From: Tropicibacter sp. Alg240-R139
GTDB taxonomy: Bacteria; Pseudomonadota; Alphaproteobacteria; Rhodobacterales; Rhodobacteraceae
Direction of reading: 5' to 3'
DNA: 64,000 nucleotides
NCBI RefSeq assembly: GCF_900537075.1
Contig: NZ_UNRA01000002.1
Span: forward strand, 483,249-547,248
The notes beneath the pieces were generated by a model. It had not been told where the DNA came from. It saw only the letters and a list, made by a program, of their open reading frames with translations, and searched no databases. Shown here piece after piece: positions 8,410 through 17,345 of this stretch (position 1 is its first letter; the number at the start of each line of letters is the position of its first letter). Both the position numbers and the translations under genes were made by a program.

Positions 8410-9237
8410 ATGAATGATCCTGTGGAATCGACTGAAAAACGCTCTCGTGGACGTCCGCGTGGCTGGCACAACAAGACCGAGCAAAACACGATTAAATCGC
8501 TGGATCGTGCGATTGTCGTGTTGCAGCGGCTGGGAGAACTCGGGGCAGTGACGCTCACCGATCTCGCGTCAGATCTGGGTCAATCCCCGGCAACCGTTTA
8601 TCGTGTGCTGGTGACGTTCCAGAACCGCGAGCTTGTTGATTTTGACGACCGCGCACAATTGTGGAGCGTCGGGCCGGGAGCCTTCCTGATTGGCGCGACA
8701 TTCCTGCGTCGAACCAGTTTGGTTGAGCGGGCGCGGCCCGTGCTGCGGGCCTTGATGCAAGAGACAGGAGAGACCGCAAATCTGGGCATCGAACGCAACG
8801 GCGAGGTGTTGTTCGTCAGCCAGGTCGAAACACATTCCAACATCCGTGCCTTTTTCCCACCCGGTACAGTATCGGAAATGCACGCCTCTGGGATCGGTAA
8901 GGCGTTGCTGGCCTTCATGGCTGAGGATCGGCGTGACGCAATACTGTCGAGGCAACCCCTGACGGCCTACACTACGCAGACCCTGACGCAACTGGACAGT
9001 TTGATAGCTAATCTGCAACTCAGCAGAGGTCGGGGGTATGCCTTTGATGCGGATGAAAAAACAGACGGAATGCGCTGCATTGCAGCCCCGGTGTTCGATG
9101 CCTTTGGCGAGCCGGTCGCAGGCATATCAGTATCTGGCCCGACAAGTCGGGTCAGAGATGAAAGCATCGAAGGATTGGCACAAGCGGTCAAGACCGCCGC
9201 GCGGGCCTTGTCGATGGCGATGGGGGCGTCTGTTTAA
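8410..9237 (+). CDS. bhcR: IclR-family regulator of the bhc cluster
   Basis: 275 residues. A basic RSRGRPRGW stretch at 12-20 precedes the winged helix-turn-helix (about residues 28-90, with SLDRAIVVLQRL and SPATVYRVL); the IclR ligand-binding domain fills the rest. It is divergent from bhcA, the arrangement known for BhcR in Paracoccus denitrificans, where the protein binds the shared intergenic region and responds to glyoxylate. I infer the same role here. GAGG lies about eight bases before the ATG. The stop overlaps by two bases the stop of a convergent lipoprotein gene. Confidence 0.88.
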   Translation: MNDPVESTEKRSRGRPRGWHNKTEQNTIKSLDRAIVVLQRLGELGAVTLTDLASDLGQSPATVYRVLVTFQNRELVDFDDRAQLWSVGPGAFLIGATFLRRTSLVERARPVLRALMQETGETANLGIERNGEVLFVSQVETHSNIRAFFPPGTVSEMHASGIGKALLAFMAEDRRDAILSRQPLTAYTTQTLTQLDSLIANLQLSRGRGYAFDADEKTDGMRCIAAPVFDAFGEPVAGISVSGPTSRVRDESIEGLAQAVKTAARALSMAMGASV

Positions 9238-9581
9238 CCGCCGGTGGCTGTGCTCGGTGGGCAACTGACCTGAGAATAGAACTGGCCCGTGATTTTTTCA
9301 TACATAGTTGACCAGATCACACGGCACCCGGTGGCCTGTTGAATGGCGGTAGCGGCTTGAACGCTGCGGCGGCGCGGCGGCGGGCCATAGGGGTTGAGGT
9401 TGTTCCAGTCGCGGGTCGCCCGGTAAATGACCGGCGTGTCCGCGACCTGAACCACTTCCCAGGTGCGGCTCATGACACCGACGGATTTTGTGGGGTACTC
9501 TGGCTTGGTCAAATTGGTGGCCTCGCAGCCCGCCACAGCAAGCGCTGCCAGCAAAACAGGAACTGTTGCGCGGATTTTCAT
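9234..9581 (-). CDS. Small putative lipoprotein, unknown function
   Basis: 115 residues. The N-terminus MKIRATVPVLLAALAVAGC is a short lipoprotein signal with the lipobox Cys at 19, so the protein is probably anchored in the outer membrane. The mature part is rich in polar residues, with WNNLNPYGPPPRRR in the middle and two further cysteines; I recognise no domain. The frame extends further upstream, but ATG 9581 gives the signal peptide and has GGAG eight bases before it. It converges with bhcR, and I see no sign that it takes part in the neighbouring pathways. Confidence 0.7.
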   Translation of the reverse strand: MKIRATVPVLLAALAVAGCEATNLTKPEYPTKSVGVMSRTWEVVQVADTPVIYRATRDWNNLNPYGPPPRRRSVQAATAIQQATGCRVIWSTMYEKITGQFYSQVSCPPSTATGG

Positions 9582-9660
9582 TAACCAAACTCCGTCTTTT
9601 TGAATGCGTTGACTCTGTTTGACCAAATTTCGCGCGGCCTGTGAACCCCCGAAGCGCGTA

Positions 9661-10491
9661 TTAGCGAGGAGGGGACAGTGGCATATGGCGATTGACGTCT
9701 TTGTACAACAGATAGCGGAACCGTTCGGGGCCGCCGGCATAACAGGCCTGAGGGCAGAAAGCGCGCAGCCACATATAGTCGCCTGCCTCGACCTCGACCC
9801 AGTCCTGATTCAGGCGATACACTGCCTTGCCCTCGAGCACATAGAGTCCGTGTTCCATTACATGGGTTTCCGCAAAGGGGATGACGCCACCGGGCAGGAA
9901 ATTGACGATGTTGACATGCATGTCATGGCGCAGGTCTTCGGGGTCAACAAAACGCGTGGTGGACCAGCGCCCTTCAGTTCCCGGCATCTCGCGCGGGGCG
10001 ACGTCCTGTTCGCGGGTAACAAATGGCTCTGGCCGCGCGATGCCGTCAACCGCCTGGTACGCCTTGCGAATCCAATGAAAGCGTGCGGCCGGTCCGGTGT
10101 GGTTCTTAAGGTGCCATTCGCATCCGGCAGGCAGATAGGCATACCCGCCCGGTTCAAGTACATGATCGGTTTGCTCGATTGTCAGCGTCACGGCACCCTC
10201 GACGACAAACAGCACCCCTTGGGCGTTGGGATCCGTCTCGGGGCGCTCGCTGCCGCCGCCCGGCTGAACTTCCATGATGTAATGCGAAAAGGTTTCGGCA
10301 AAGCCGCTCATCGGACGGGCAAGAACCCAAACACGGGTCTTGTCCCAGAACGGTAGGAAGCTGGTGACGATGTCGCGCATCGTGCCCTTGGGGATAACGG
10401 CATAGGCCGTTGTGAACATGGCCCGATCGGTCAATAGCTGTTCTTGTCCGGGGTGACCGCCGGTAGGGGCGTAGTATTTGGGATGCGCCAT
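9661..10491 (-). CDS. allE: (S)-ureidoglycine aminohydrolase
   Basis: 276 residues with two cupin domains, around residues 60-135 and 180-260. Motifs include PGGGSERPETDPNAQGVLFV in the first and NIVNFLPGGVIPFAETHVMEHGL cut across the metal-site region in the second (HVMEH). AllE, also called YlbA or UGHY, converts (S)-ureidoglycine to (S)-ureidoglycolate with release of ammonia, directly before AllA. The gene lies beyond the bhc cluster from allA and on the opposite strand. The frame continues upstream of 10491, but that N-terminal extension is proline-rich and unlike the family; GAGG five bases before the ATG at 10491 supports the shorter start. Confidence 0.88.
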   Translation of the reverse strand: MAHPKYYAPTGGHPGQEQLLTDRAMFTTAYAVIPKGTMRDIVTSFLPFWDKTRVWVLARPMSGFAETFSHYIMEVQPGGGSERPETDPNAQGVLFVVEGAVTLTIEQTDHVLEPGGYAYLPAGCEWHLKNHTGPAARFHWIRKAYQAVDGIARPEPFVTREQDVAPREMPGTEGRWSTTRFVDPEDLRHDMHVNIVNFLPGGVIPFAETHVMEHGLYVLEGKAVYRLNQDWVEVEAGDYMWLRAFCPQACYAGGPERFRYLLYKDVNRHMPLSPPR

Positions 10492-10704
10492 GTAAGCCTC
10501 GTCAATAGGAGTTGCTGGCACTATGGGCGGAACTGGGATTGGCTGGAAAGGCGGGTTAATCGGATAGCTTTCTATTGGATAATTTGAAGATTTGTTTTTC
10601 GGGGTTTGGACAAGCCGACACGGGCAGTGTAACGATGAGCCCAAGAACTGTGTTCGGCGATCACTTTCGATGTGATCGAACCACCAGGAGCGTTTGAGGC
10701 AACA

Positions 10705-11061
10705 ATGAAGTATTTGATTTCGGTCGTTTTCTTTTCAGCGATGTTGGGGATGGGCGCACACGTTGCGTCAGCCAAATCGTTGTCGCGGATCATCAGCGAG
10801 ATCGGGCTCACGCCGGATGATTACAAGGTGATGCAGGCGACAGTGGATCAACTGTTCGCCAATGGGATTCCCAGTGTTGGGCGCCAGCTGTCTTGGAACA
10901 ATCCGGACTCGGGCTCCAAGGGAACCGTCAAGCTTCGGGCGCGTCAAGGAAGCTGTGTTTATCTACAGCATTTTGTGTTCCCCAAAGCAGCAACGCAATC
11001 GCGCGAAATTCGCACGCGGTGGTGCCAGGATGCCAACGGGACCTGGTTGCTGACGCCTTGA
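10705..11061 (+). CDS. Small exported protein resembling the RT0821/17-kDa surface antigen C-terminus
   Basis: 118 residues with a signal peptide (MKYLISVVFFSAMLGMGAHV, cleavage likely after ASA). The mature part has SWNNPDSGSKGTVKL, two cysteines and a GTWLL ending, a pattern like the C-terminal domain of rickettsial 17-kDa surface antigens and their RT0821/Lpp0805 relatives. The function of that family is unknown; it is usually outer-membrane or periplasmic. The start at 10705 follows GAGG by five bases. It is transcribed divergently from allE and has no obvious partner gene. Confidence 0.65.
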   Translation: MKYLISVVFFSAMLGMGAHVASAKSLSRIISEIGLTPDDYKVMQATVDQLFANGIPSVGRQLSWNNPDSGSKGTVKLRARQGSCVYLQHFVFPKAATQSREIRTRWCQDANGTWLLTP

Positions 11062-11137
11062 CGCGCCTGGGTGCTAAAATCAACCTTTCAAGCGCACGGC
11101 TGACTGACTTCATGACCTGTTGGCTGCCAAGGGCGTC

Positions 11138-11220
11138 CGGCACATGCGGGCTTTGCCCGCATGTGCCGGGCCCAACGGGAGGAGATGTTCCGTTAAGGGC
11201 ATCGACGACGGGCGGGAGAG
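11138..11220 (-). repeat. Interspersed palindromic repeat, copy 2 (reverse orientation)
   Basis: Read on the minus strand it shows CTCCCGCCCGTCG, the CCTCCCGTTGGGCC core, and then a terminal hairpin. The hairpin arms are perfect 14-base matches (11138-11151 and 11155-11168) around TTT. This element occupies much of the 310-base gap between the surface-antigen-like gene and gcvH; I see no gene in the remainder of the gap. Confidence 0.7.
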
Positions 11221-11371
11221 CTACGAGCTGGGACGGTTGAGTCTTGTCCGCTAGATTTACCGCAAGTACGGTGTGCAAAAGCGACGCAAGAAAACAGGTG
11301 GCGTGTCAAAAACCAAGACACCGAACGCAGGGCCGCGCGCTTTTCCGGGGAGACCAACAGGGAAGATCAAA

Positions 11372-11731
11372 ATGAAGTTTACTGAAGAACATGAGTGGCT
11401 GCTGCCCGAGGGCGACCTGATCGTGGTGGGAATCACAGCACATGCAGCCGAGCAGTTGGGCGATGTGGTGTTCATCGAACTGCCCGAAGCAGGTACCGAA
11501 GTGTCAATGGATGACGAGGTGGTCGTCATCGAAAGTGTCAAGGCGGCTTCGGATATCCTTGCGCCTCTGGATGGCGAAATCGTTGAGGTCAACGAAGCTT
11601 TGGTGGACGCACCAGGCCGCGTGAACGAGGACCCGATGGGCGAGGCGTGGTTTTTCAAGATAAAGCCTTCAGACCTGTCACCTATGGACGATTACATGGA
11701 CGAAACCAGGTACAAAGATTTCATCGGTTGA
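11372..11731 (+). CDS. gcvH: Glycine cleavage system H protein
   Basis: 119 residues matching GcvH along its length: [10 protein letters not shown] at the N-terminus, the lipoyl-lysine Lys57 in [10 protein letters not shown], and the [13 protein letters not shown] stretch near the end. The lipoylated H protein shuttles the aminomethyl group between the P, T and L proteins of glycine cleavage. GGAAG precedes the ATG; the frame is open further upstream but without family similarity. No gcvT or gcvP lies next to it, and repeat elements sit on both sides, so the gene stands alone here. It may have been separated from its usual operon or be a second copy. Confidence 0.9.
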   Translation: MKFTEEHEWLLPEGDLIVVGITAHAAEQLGDVVFIELPEAGTEVSMDDEVVVIESVKAASDILAPLDGEIVEVNEALVDAPGRVNEDPMGEAWFFKIKPSDLSPMDDYMDETRYKDFIG

Positions 11732-11744
11732 TCCAAATCTCAAA

Positions 11745-11830
11745 GGGCTCCCGCCCGTCGGCTCTGCCCTGACGGGCGACCTCCCGTTGGGCCGGGCAGC
11801 GCCGCGCAGGGCGCGGCCCTGCGGTTGCGC
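11745..11830 (+). repeat. Interspersed palindromic repeat, copy 3
   Basis: GGGCTCCCGCCCGTCGG opens the element. GCCCGTC pairs with GACGGGC; the core CCTCCCGTTGGGCC follows; CCGCGC-AGG-GCGCGG forms the terminal hairpin. It lies between the convergent gcvH and 2-hydroxyacid dehydrogenase genes. Confidence 0.7.
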
Positions 11831-11952
11831 TTGTGGCAACTTGAGTGTGCAATACAACCGCTTAAGATAGCCGATCACTGTGTGACGGTGAAACAGGTGT
11901 CTGCCGCAATGTTATCAAGGCGAATGGGGGTAAGTGTTCAGGTCGGTTTCAT

Positions 11953-12888
11953 TCAGTAGCCGCGGTCACGGTCCACTTCGTGTAGAAGGGGCTCTCCAGC
12001 GGTCAGTCGGCGGTAATTCTCGGCGACGTCCTTTAGTGCTTCCCCCAGATGCCAGCCTGAAACATGCGGTGTGATCACCACCTTCGAGTGTGTCCAGAGC
12101 GGGTTGTCAGACGGCAAGGGCTCTTCACTCACAACATCCAGAACGGCCGAGTCGAACTGTCCTGCGTCCAGCGCGGCCATAAGGGCCGGCTCGACAATCA
12201 AATCTCCGCGACCGGCATTCAGTAACTGCGCGCCGGGCTTCATGGCCGCCAACAGGTCGCCGTCGAAGAGGCCAATTGTTTCGGTGGTCGATGGCAGAAT
12301 GGCACAGACGAAATCGCACGCACCAAGAAGCCCGGGCAAAGCGTCATAGCCGTGGTGGCATTCGACACCTTCGATGTCTTTCGGCGAACGGCTCCAACCT
12401 TTGACCTGAAAACCGATATCCCGCAGCATGCATGCCGACCGGCTGCCGATGTGGCCCAATCCCAGAACGCCGACCACAGTATCCGGCGTGTAACGCGGTT
12501 CGACCGGGGACCACGTGCTGATCGCCTGATCAGAATCGTGCTTGTCCATATTGCGCTGCGCCCGCAGGATATAGGCGAGGAACCATTCGGCGATCTCTCG
12601 GGCCGGTGCGTCGGGTTTAAGGCGGGTCACGCGCACATGATCAGGCAATCCGGGGTGTTTGACGATGGTTTCAACCCCCGCACCCAGCTTTTGCACCAAC
12701 TGCAGGTTCGGGAATTCCGTTGGGCGGTCACCGTTCAGGCTGACCACGGCCATCATGGTAATGTCTTCTGGGTTGCCAACATCCGTGCTCAGCCGAACGT
12801 CTGCCTCGGGCATGGCAGCGCGGACTTGATCGGCCAGCTCCTGCTCGGTCATCCATCCGCTGATGCCGATATCAATCAACAAAGCCAT
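11953..12888 (-). CDS. 2-hydroxyacid dehydrogenase, glyoxylate/hydroxypyruvate reductase A type
   Basis: 311 residues of the D-isomer-specific 2-hydroxyacid dehydrogenase family. The NAD(P) motif is GLGHIG at residues 143-148, followed by NAGRGDLI and the C-terminal catalytic region PHVSGW. The overall pattern is closest to GhrA, which reduces glyoxylate and hydroxypyruvate with NADPH. Two kilobases from glyoxylate-producing and glyoxylate-using genes, a role in glyoxylate balance is plausible but is inference. AAGGGA before the ATG at 12888 supports that start over an extended one at 12930. Confidence 0.82.
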   Translation of the reverse strand: MALLIDIGISGWMTEQELADQVRAAMPEADVRLSTDVGNPEDITMMAVVSLNGDRPTEFPNLQLVQKLGAGVETIVKHPGLPDHVRVTRLKPDAPAREIAEWFLAYILRAQRNMDKHDSDQAISTWSPVEPRYTPDTVVGVLGLGHIGSRSACMLRDIGFQVKGWSRSPKDIEGVECHHGYDALPGLLGACDFVCAILPSTTETIGLFDGDLLAAMKPGAQLLNAGRGDLIVEPALMAALDAGQFDSAVLDVVSEEPLPSDNPLWTHSKVVITPHVSGWHLGEALKDVAENYRRLTAGEPLLHEVDRDRGY

Positions 12889-13044
12889 TTCATTCCCTTT
12901 CTGACAAACTTTTGGATGACGTGCCGTCACACCGCTGGACTTACCCGGCGCAGCTAAGCCACACTTTGACCAAACGTAAAGACTAGAGTTTCAGCGCAGG
13001 TATCGATCCGGTGATCGGCCCGATGGCGCCAGGGGAGGATTTCG

Positions 13045-14280
13045 ATGGATATGAGTTTCACGATGCGGGAGGAAAACCGCAAACTGCTGGATCGCGTCAC
13101 CGCAATGATCCGGGACGAGATCATGCCGCTGGAACAGGAGTACCACGACGAGATCGCCAAGGAAGACCGCTGGCAATACACAGCGCGTCAAACCGAAATC
13201 CTTGAAGGGCTCAAGGCCAAGGCCAAATCCGAGGGGCTGTGGAATTTTTGGCTGACCGATAGCGACAAAGGGTTTGGCCTGTCGACCGTCGAATATGCCT
13301 ACTTCGCCGAGCAGATGGGTAAGACGCCCTTGGGCGCCGAGGTGTTCAATTGCGCGGCCCCCGACACCGGCAACATGGAAGTATTCGAGCGTTACGGCAA
13401 TGAAGCGATGAAGGAACAGTGGCTCAAGCCGCTGCTCGAAGGTGAAATCCGTTCGGCTTACCTGATGACCGAACCTGATGTTGCCAGCTCGGATGCGACC
13501 AACATTTCGATGGCCTGCGTGCGGGACGGCGATGATTATGTCCTGAACGGCGAGAAGTGGTGGTCATCGGGTGCCGGTGATCCGCGCTGTAAGGTTTACA
13601 TTGTGATGGTGAAAACGGGCGGTGACGAACTGCCCAAACACAAGCGCCAGTCGATGATCGTGGTGCCTGCGGATGCGCCAGGTATCGAGATTCTGCGCCC
13701 GATGGAAGTGTACGGCCACGACGATGCGCCCCACGGCCACATGCACATCCGTTTCACAAATGTGCGCGTCCCCGCCAACAGCATCCTGCTGGGCGAAGGG
13801 CGCGGATTCGAAATTGCCCAAGGCCGCCTTGGGCCGGGCCGCATTCACCACTGCATGCGCGCTATTGGTCAGGCCGAGATCGCGCTGGAACGCATGTGCA
13901 AACGCTCGTTGCAACGCGAGGCGTTCGGCAAGAAGCTGGCCCAGCTGGGTGCCAACTATGACATCATCGCCGAATGCCGGATGGAGATCGAAATGGCCCG
14001 TCTGCTGTGCCTCAAGGCGGCATGGTATATGGATCAGGGCGACGCGCGTGCGGCTGCACCGTGGATCAGCCAGATCAAGGTCGTGGCGCCCCGCGTTGCG
14101 CTTAAGGTGATTGACGAGGCTGTGCAGATGTTTGGTGGCCAAGGCGTCAGCCAGGACACGCCGCTGGCCATTGCCTGGACACATGTACGGACCCTGCGTC
14201 TGGCCGATGGCCCCGATGCGGTGCACCGTCGCCAAGTGGCCCGGAGCGAACTGCGCCAGTACACGCAGGAAAAAGTCTGA
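13045..14280 (+). CDS. Acyl-CoA dehydrogenase (ACAD10/11-like)
   Basis: 411 residues of the FAD-dependent acyl-CoA dehydrogenase family. An alpha-helical N-terminal domain leads to MTEPDVASSDATN (flavin-binding strand) near residue 143, then GEKWWSSGAGDP, and a C-terminal domain with QREAFGKKLAQL and MFGGQGVSQDTPLA. The longer N-terminal domain and the GRIHHCMRAIG motif point to the ACAD10/11 branch, which favours long or branched acyl chains. GGGGAGGA lies seven bases before the ATG. The thioesterase-like gene that follows six bases after the stop is likely cotranscribed. The exact substrate cannot be read from the sequence. Confidence 0.88.
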   Translation: MDMSFTMREENRKLLDRVTAMIRDEIMPLEQEYHDEIAKEDRWQYTARQTEILEGLKAKAKSEGLWNFWLTDSDKGFGLSTVEYAYFAEQMGKTPLGAEVFNCAAPDTGNMEVFERYGNEAMKEQWLKPLLEGEIRSAYLMTEPDVASSDATNISMACVRDGDDYVLNGEKWWSSGAGDPRCKVYIVMVKTGGDELPKHKRQSMIVVPADAPGIEILRPMEVYGHDDAPHGHMHIRFTNVRVPANSILLGEGRGFEIAQGRLGPGRIHHCMRAIGQAEIALERMCKRSLQREAFGKKLAQLGANYDIIAECRMEIEMARLLCLKAAWYMDQGDARAAAPWISQIKVVAPRVALKVIDEAVQMFGGQGVSQDTPLAIAWTHVRTLRLADGPDAVHRRQVARSELRQYTQEKV

Positions 14281-14286
14281 GGCCTT

Positions 14287-15075
14287 ATGCGGGATCTGTC
14301 GTATTTCAGGATGGCCGCGGACGGATCGTTTAACGGAAACGATCCCGCCCGCGGCCCCTGGTCCCCCGATCATTGTCACGCAGGCCCGGTTTCGGGCCTA
14401 GTGGTGCGCGCGGCCGAAGCGGCGGCGGGTCCAACCAAAATGCTCACTCGACTAACCATCGACGTGTTGCGCCCGGTGCCCTTGTTCGGTTTGCGGATCA
14501 ACGCAGAGGTGTTGCGCGACTCGCGCACGCTCACGACCACGCGGATCGAGGTCGTGGCCGAGGACGGCACCGTCTGCGCAACGGCCACAACCATGCATTT
14601 GGTACGTAAGACATTGTCGGATGTGCCGACCGCAACGGTCCAAAGCCCCCGATTTGAAGATGCCGAACCGGGTGAGTCCATCCTGATCGCAGGCATCCAC
14701 GATAAACCCATGTTTGGTAACTTTACGGAAATGGCGTTTCCCAAAGGCCAATCACAGGGACCTGGCCCTAAAACAGTCTGGGTCCGTGTGCCCAAGCTGA
14801 TCACGGGCGAAGATCAGAACCCGATTCAGTCAGTCTGTGCTCTGGCTGATTGCGGCAATGGGCTGTCGATGAACGAAGTGCCCCGGATGATTGGGTTTAT
14901 GAACACTGATCTGACGTTGCAGGTGCATCGCGAACCGGAAAGCGACTGGCTGGCGTCAGATTCGGTCTCTCATTGGCACGACAATGGCGTTGGGATGTCC
15001 CATTCGACCCTTTACGACACCAAAGGGCCAATTGGCGTTGCCCTGCAAACCCTGGTGCTGCACCCGATCAAATGA
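14287..15075 (+). CDS. TesB-like acyl-CoA thioesterase family protein
   Basis: 262 residues with a double hot-dog layout. [15 protein letters not shown] stands near residue 25, [12 protein letters not shown] near 55 (the characteristic hot-dog strand), and a second half has SWDNP-like positions replaced by [13 protein letters not shown]. The family hydrolyses acyl-CoA thioesters. It follows the acyl-CoA dehydrogenase gene by six bases, suggesting a shared lipid or branched-chain acid route. Its last eight bases overlap the convergent truA gene. Substrate is unknown. Confidence 0.75.
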   Translation: MRDLSYFRMAADGSFNGNDPARGPWSPDHCHAGPVSGLVVRAAEAAAGPTKMLTRLTIDVLRPVPLFGLRINAEVLRDSRTLTTTRIEVVAEDGTVCATATTMHLVRKTLSDVPTATVQSPRFEDAEPGESILIAGIHDKPMFGNFTEMAFPKGQSQGPGPKTVWVRVPKLITGEDQNPIQSVCALADCGNGLSMNEVPRMIGFMNTDLTLQVHREPESDWLASDSVSHWHDNGVGMSHSTLYDTKGPIGVALQTLVLHPIK

Positions 15076-15835
15076 ACGGATCGTTCGGGTAGCCAACGCG
15101 CGCCAGATACAGCCCCTGTGGCGGACAGACCGGGCCGCAGGCCGCTCGATCACAAGCTTCCAACGCCGCCTTAACATCTTCAGGTGACCAGCTCTTGGCG
15201 CCGACACGTTCTAGCGTACCGACGAAACTGCGTACCTGATTGTGCAGGAAAGATCGGGCGCGCACGTGAAAATGGATCTCAGACCCCGAGAAGCCCTGAA
15301 CCTTTTCGATGCGCAGCTCATCCAATGTTTTGACCGGGCTTGCGGCCTGGCAGATGGTTGATCGGAACGTCGTGAAGTCATGCCGCCCGATCAAATGCGC
15401 TGCGCCTTCACGCATGGCGTCAATGTCCAGTCGTTGATTGACCCGCCAGACCTGCCCCTTGTTGTGGGTTTCCGGCGCGCGACGTTGCAGGATGCGGAAC
15501 AGATACTGCCGCTCAACGGCCGAGAACCGTGCATGCCAGTCGTCGTCCACCGGCGCAGCCGAGACAATGGCGACGGGCTGAGGTTTCAGGTGATAATTCA
15601 ACGCTTCGGACAAACGGAAGGGGTCCCAGTCCTTGGTCAGATCACAATGCGCCACTTGTCCCAACCCATGCACGCCCGCATCGGTGCGGCCCGCAGCAGC
15701 AATTGTGTGGGGGCCGGGTTCCAGCCGCGCCAGCGCAGCCTCGATGGCGCCCTGAACCGACGGCTGATCCTTTTGCCGCTGCCATCCGGCAAAAGGCGCG
15801 CCCTGATATTCGACTTTCAATGCATAACGTGACAT
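15068..15835 (-). CDS. truA: tRNA pseudouridine(38-40) synthase
   Basis: 255 residues of the TruA family, with the catalytic Asp52 in [12 protein letters not shown], the N-terminal [12 protein letters not shown], and the C-terminal [16 protein letters not shown] motif. TruA converts uridines 38-40 in the anticodon arm of many tRNAs to pseudouridine. Length and motifs are complete. It converges with the thioesterase gene, overlapping by eight bases, and is divergent from the ycjX-like gene. Confidence 0.95.
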   Translation of the reverse strand: MSRYALKVEYQGAPFAGWQRQKDQPSVQGAIEAALARLEPGPHTIAAAGRTDAGVHGLGQVAHCDLTKDWDPFRLSEALNYHLKPQPVAIVSAAPVDDDWHARFSAVERQYLFRILQRRAPETHNKGQVWRVNQRLDIDAMREGAAHLIGRHDFTTFRSTICQAASPVKTLDELRIEKVQGFSGSEIHFHVRARSFLHNQVRSFVGTLERVGAKSWSPEDVKAALEACDRAACGPVCPPQGLYLARVGYPNDPFI

Positions 15836-15929
15836 GGCGTCGGGCAGTAGCGCGCCTTGTGCGACAAGTCTAGTCAGCGCCGGGCAGGCTCCCTATCTTG
15901 GAGCAAAGCAATTTGGGCAGGGCATAAGT

Positions 15930-17345
15930 TTGGTCATCTCTACTCTGGCGGATCGCGTGGTGCGCAGCGTCGAAAATGTCGGCGACACTGTGTCCGAGGC
16001 GCTATTTGAACCGGTCATCCGTCTGGGCGTCACCGGCTTGGCGCGGTCGGGCAAGACGGTGTTCATCACCTCGCTGGTGGCAAATTTGTTGGATCGGGGC
16101 CGGATGCCGGGGCTTGTCGCTGCGCAAGAGGGCCGGATTGAGGCTACATACCTGCAACCGCAGCCTGACGACACGGTGCCGCGGTTCGATTATGAAACAC
16201 ATCTGGGTGCCCTGTCCGGTCCGTCGCCCCATTGGCCCGACAGCACCCGCGCGATTTCCGAGCTGCGCCTGTCTCTTAGGGTTCGACCCACTGGGTTGCT
16301 GTCAGGCTTGCAAGGGCCACGCACTGTGCATCTGGACATCGTGGATTACCCCGGTGAATGGCTGCTGGATCTGGCCCTGCTGGACCGTAGCTTTGACGAT
16401 TGGTCCCGCGAGACTTTGGAACGGATCGCGGGCCGGCGCTGTGCCGCAGACTACATGAACGCCGTGGATGGCATCGACCCTGAAGCCGCCCATGACGAAC
16501 CCCTCGCGCAAACCCTGGCGCAGAGCTTTGCCGCCTATCTCAACGCCGCGCGCGACACAGGATATTACGATTGCACGCCAGGACGCTTCCTGTTGCCGGG
16601 CGATCTAGCGGGCTCGCCGGTGCTGACCTTCGCGCCGCTGCCCGTGCAAGGCCCGTCGTCGCGTCGAAGCCTGCACCGCGAAATGGAACGCCGGTTCGAA
16701 GCCTACAAGGCGCAGGTGGTCAAACCCTTTTTTCGCGATCATTTTTCGCGCATTGACCGGCAGGTCGTGCTGGTCGACACCTTGGGTGCGATCAGCAAAG
16801 GCCCCAAGGCGGTCGAGGATATGCGCCATGCGCTGGCCGATATTCTCACTAGCTTTCGACCAGGCCGCAACGCCTGGCTTACCAGTCTGCTGATGGGCAA
16901 GCGGGTGGAAAAGATCCTGTTTGCGGCCACCAAGGCCGATCATTTGCATCACCTGCAGCACCCGCAACTGACCGCGATCATGGAGGCGCTGATCCGCGAC
17001 GCCCGCGACCGGGCACAGTTTGCAGGGGCCGAGACTGCCGCGTTGTCCTTGGCATCCCTGCGGGCAACGACCGAGGAAATGCACCCCCACAACGGGCAAG
17101 AGCTGCCTTGCGTGCGCGGAACCCTGCTGAACACCGGTAAGCAGGCCGCGCTTTACCCCGGCGCTTTGCCCGACGATCCCACGCATTTGTTGAAACCCGC
17201 GCGCGACGGGGCCGAGGGTTGGTTGGATGGCGACTATCAGGCGATGGCCTTTGCGCCAGCGTCGCTGACGTTGAAACCCGGTGACGGGCCACCACACATT
17301 CGCCTTGATCGCGCGGCGCAGTTCCTGATCGGGGACCGGTTGTGA
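15930..17345 (+). CDS. YcjX-family P-loop protein
   Basis: 471 residues from a proposed TTG start. The P-loop is GLARSGKTVFITSL near residue 36, and the YcjX hallmark LDIVDYPGEWLLDL follows near residue 134. The family are predicted GTPases of unclear role, often encoded with YcjF and linked to envelope stress. No ATG gives a credible N-terminus; in the longer frame from 15834 the extra residues look non-coding. The TTG at 15930 matches the length of other YcjX proteins (about 465), though the Shine-Dalgarno is poor. The gene overlaps the GNAT gene behind it by one base, giving a ycjX-GNAT-ycjF operon. Confidence 0.85.
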   Translation: MVISTLADRVVRSVENVGDTVSEALFEPVIRLGVTGLARSGKTVFITSLVANLLDRGRMPGLVAAQEGRIEATYLQPQPDDTVPRFDYETHLGALSGPSPHWPDSTRAISELRLSLRVRPTGLLSGLQGPRTVHLDIVDYPGEWLLDLALLDRSFDDWSRETLERIAGRRCAADYMNAVDGIDPEAAHDEPLAQTLAQSFAAYLNAARDTGYYDCTPGRFLLPGDLAGSPVLTFAPLPVQGPSSRRSLHREMERRFEAYKAQVVKPFFRDHFSRIDRQVVLVDTLGAISKGPKAVEDMRHALADILTSFRPGRNAWLTSLLMGKRVEKILFAATKADHLHHLQHPQLTAIMEALIRDARDRAQFAGAETAALSLASLRATTEEMHPHNGQELPCVRGTLLNTGKQAALYPGALPDDPTHLLKPARDGAEGWLDGDYQAMAFAPASLTLKPGDGPPHIRLDRAAQFLIGDRL

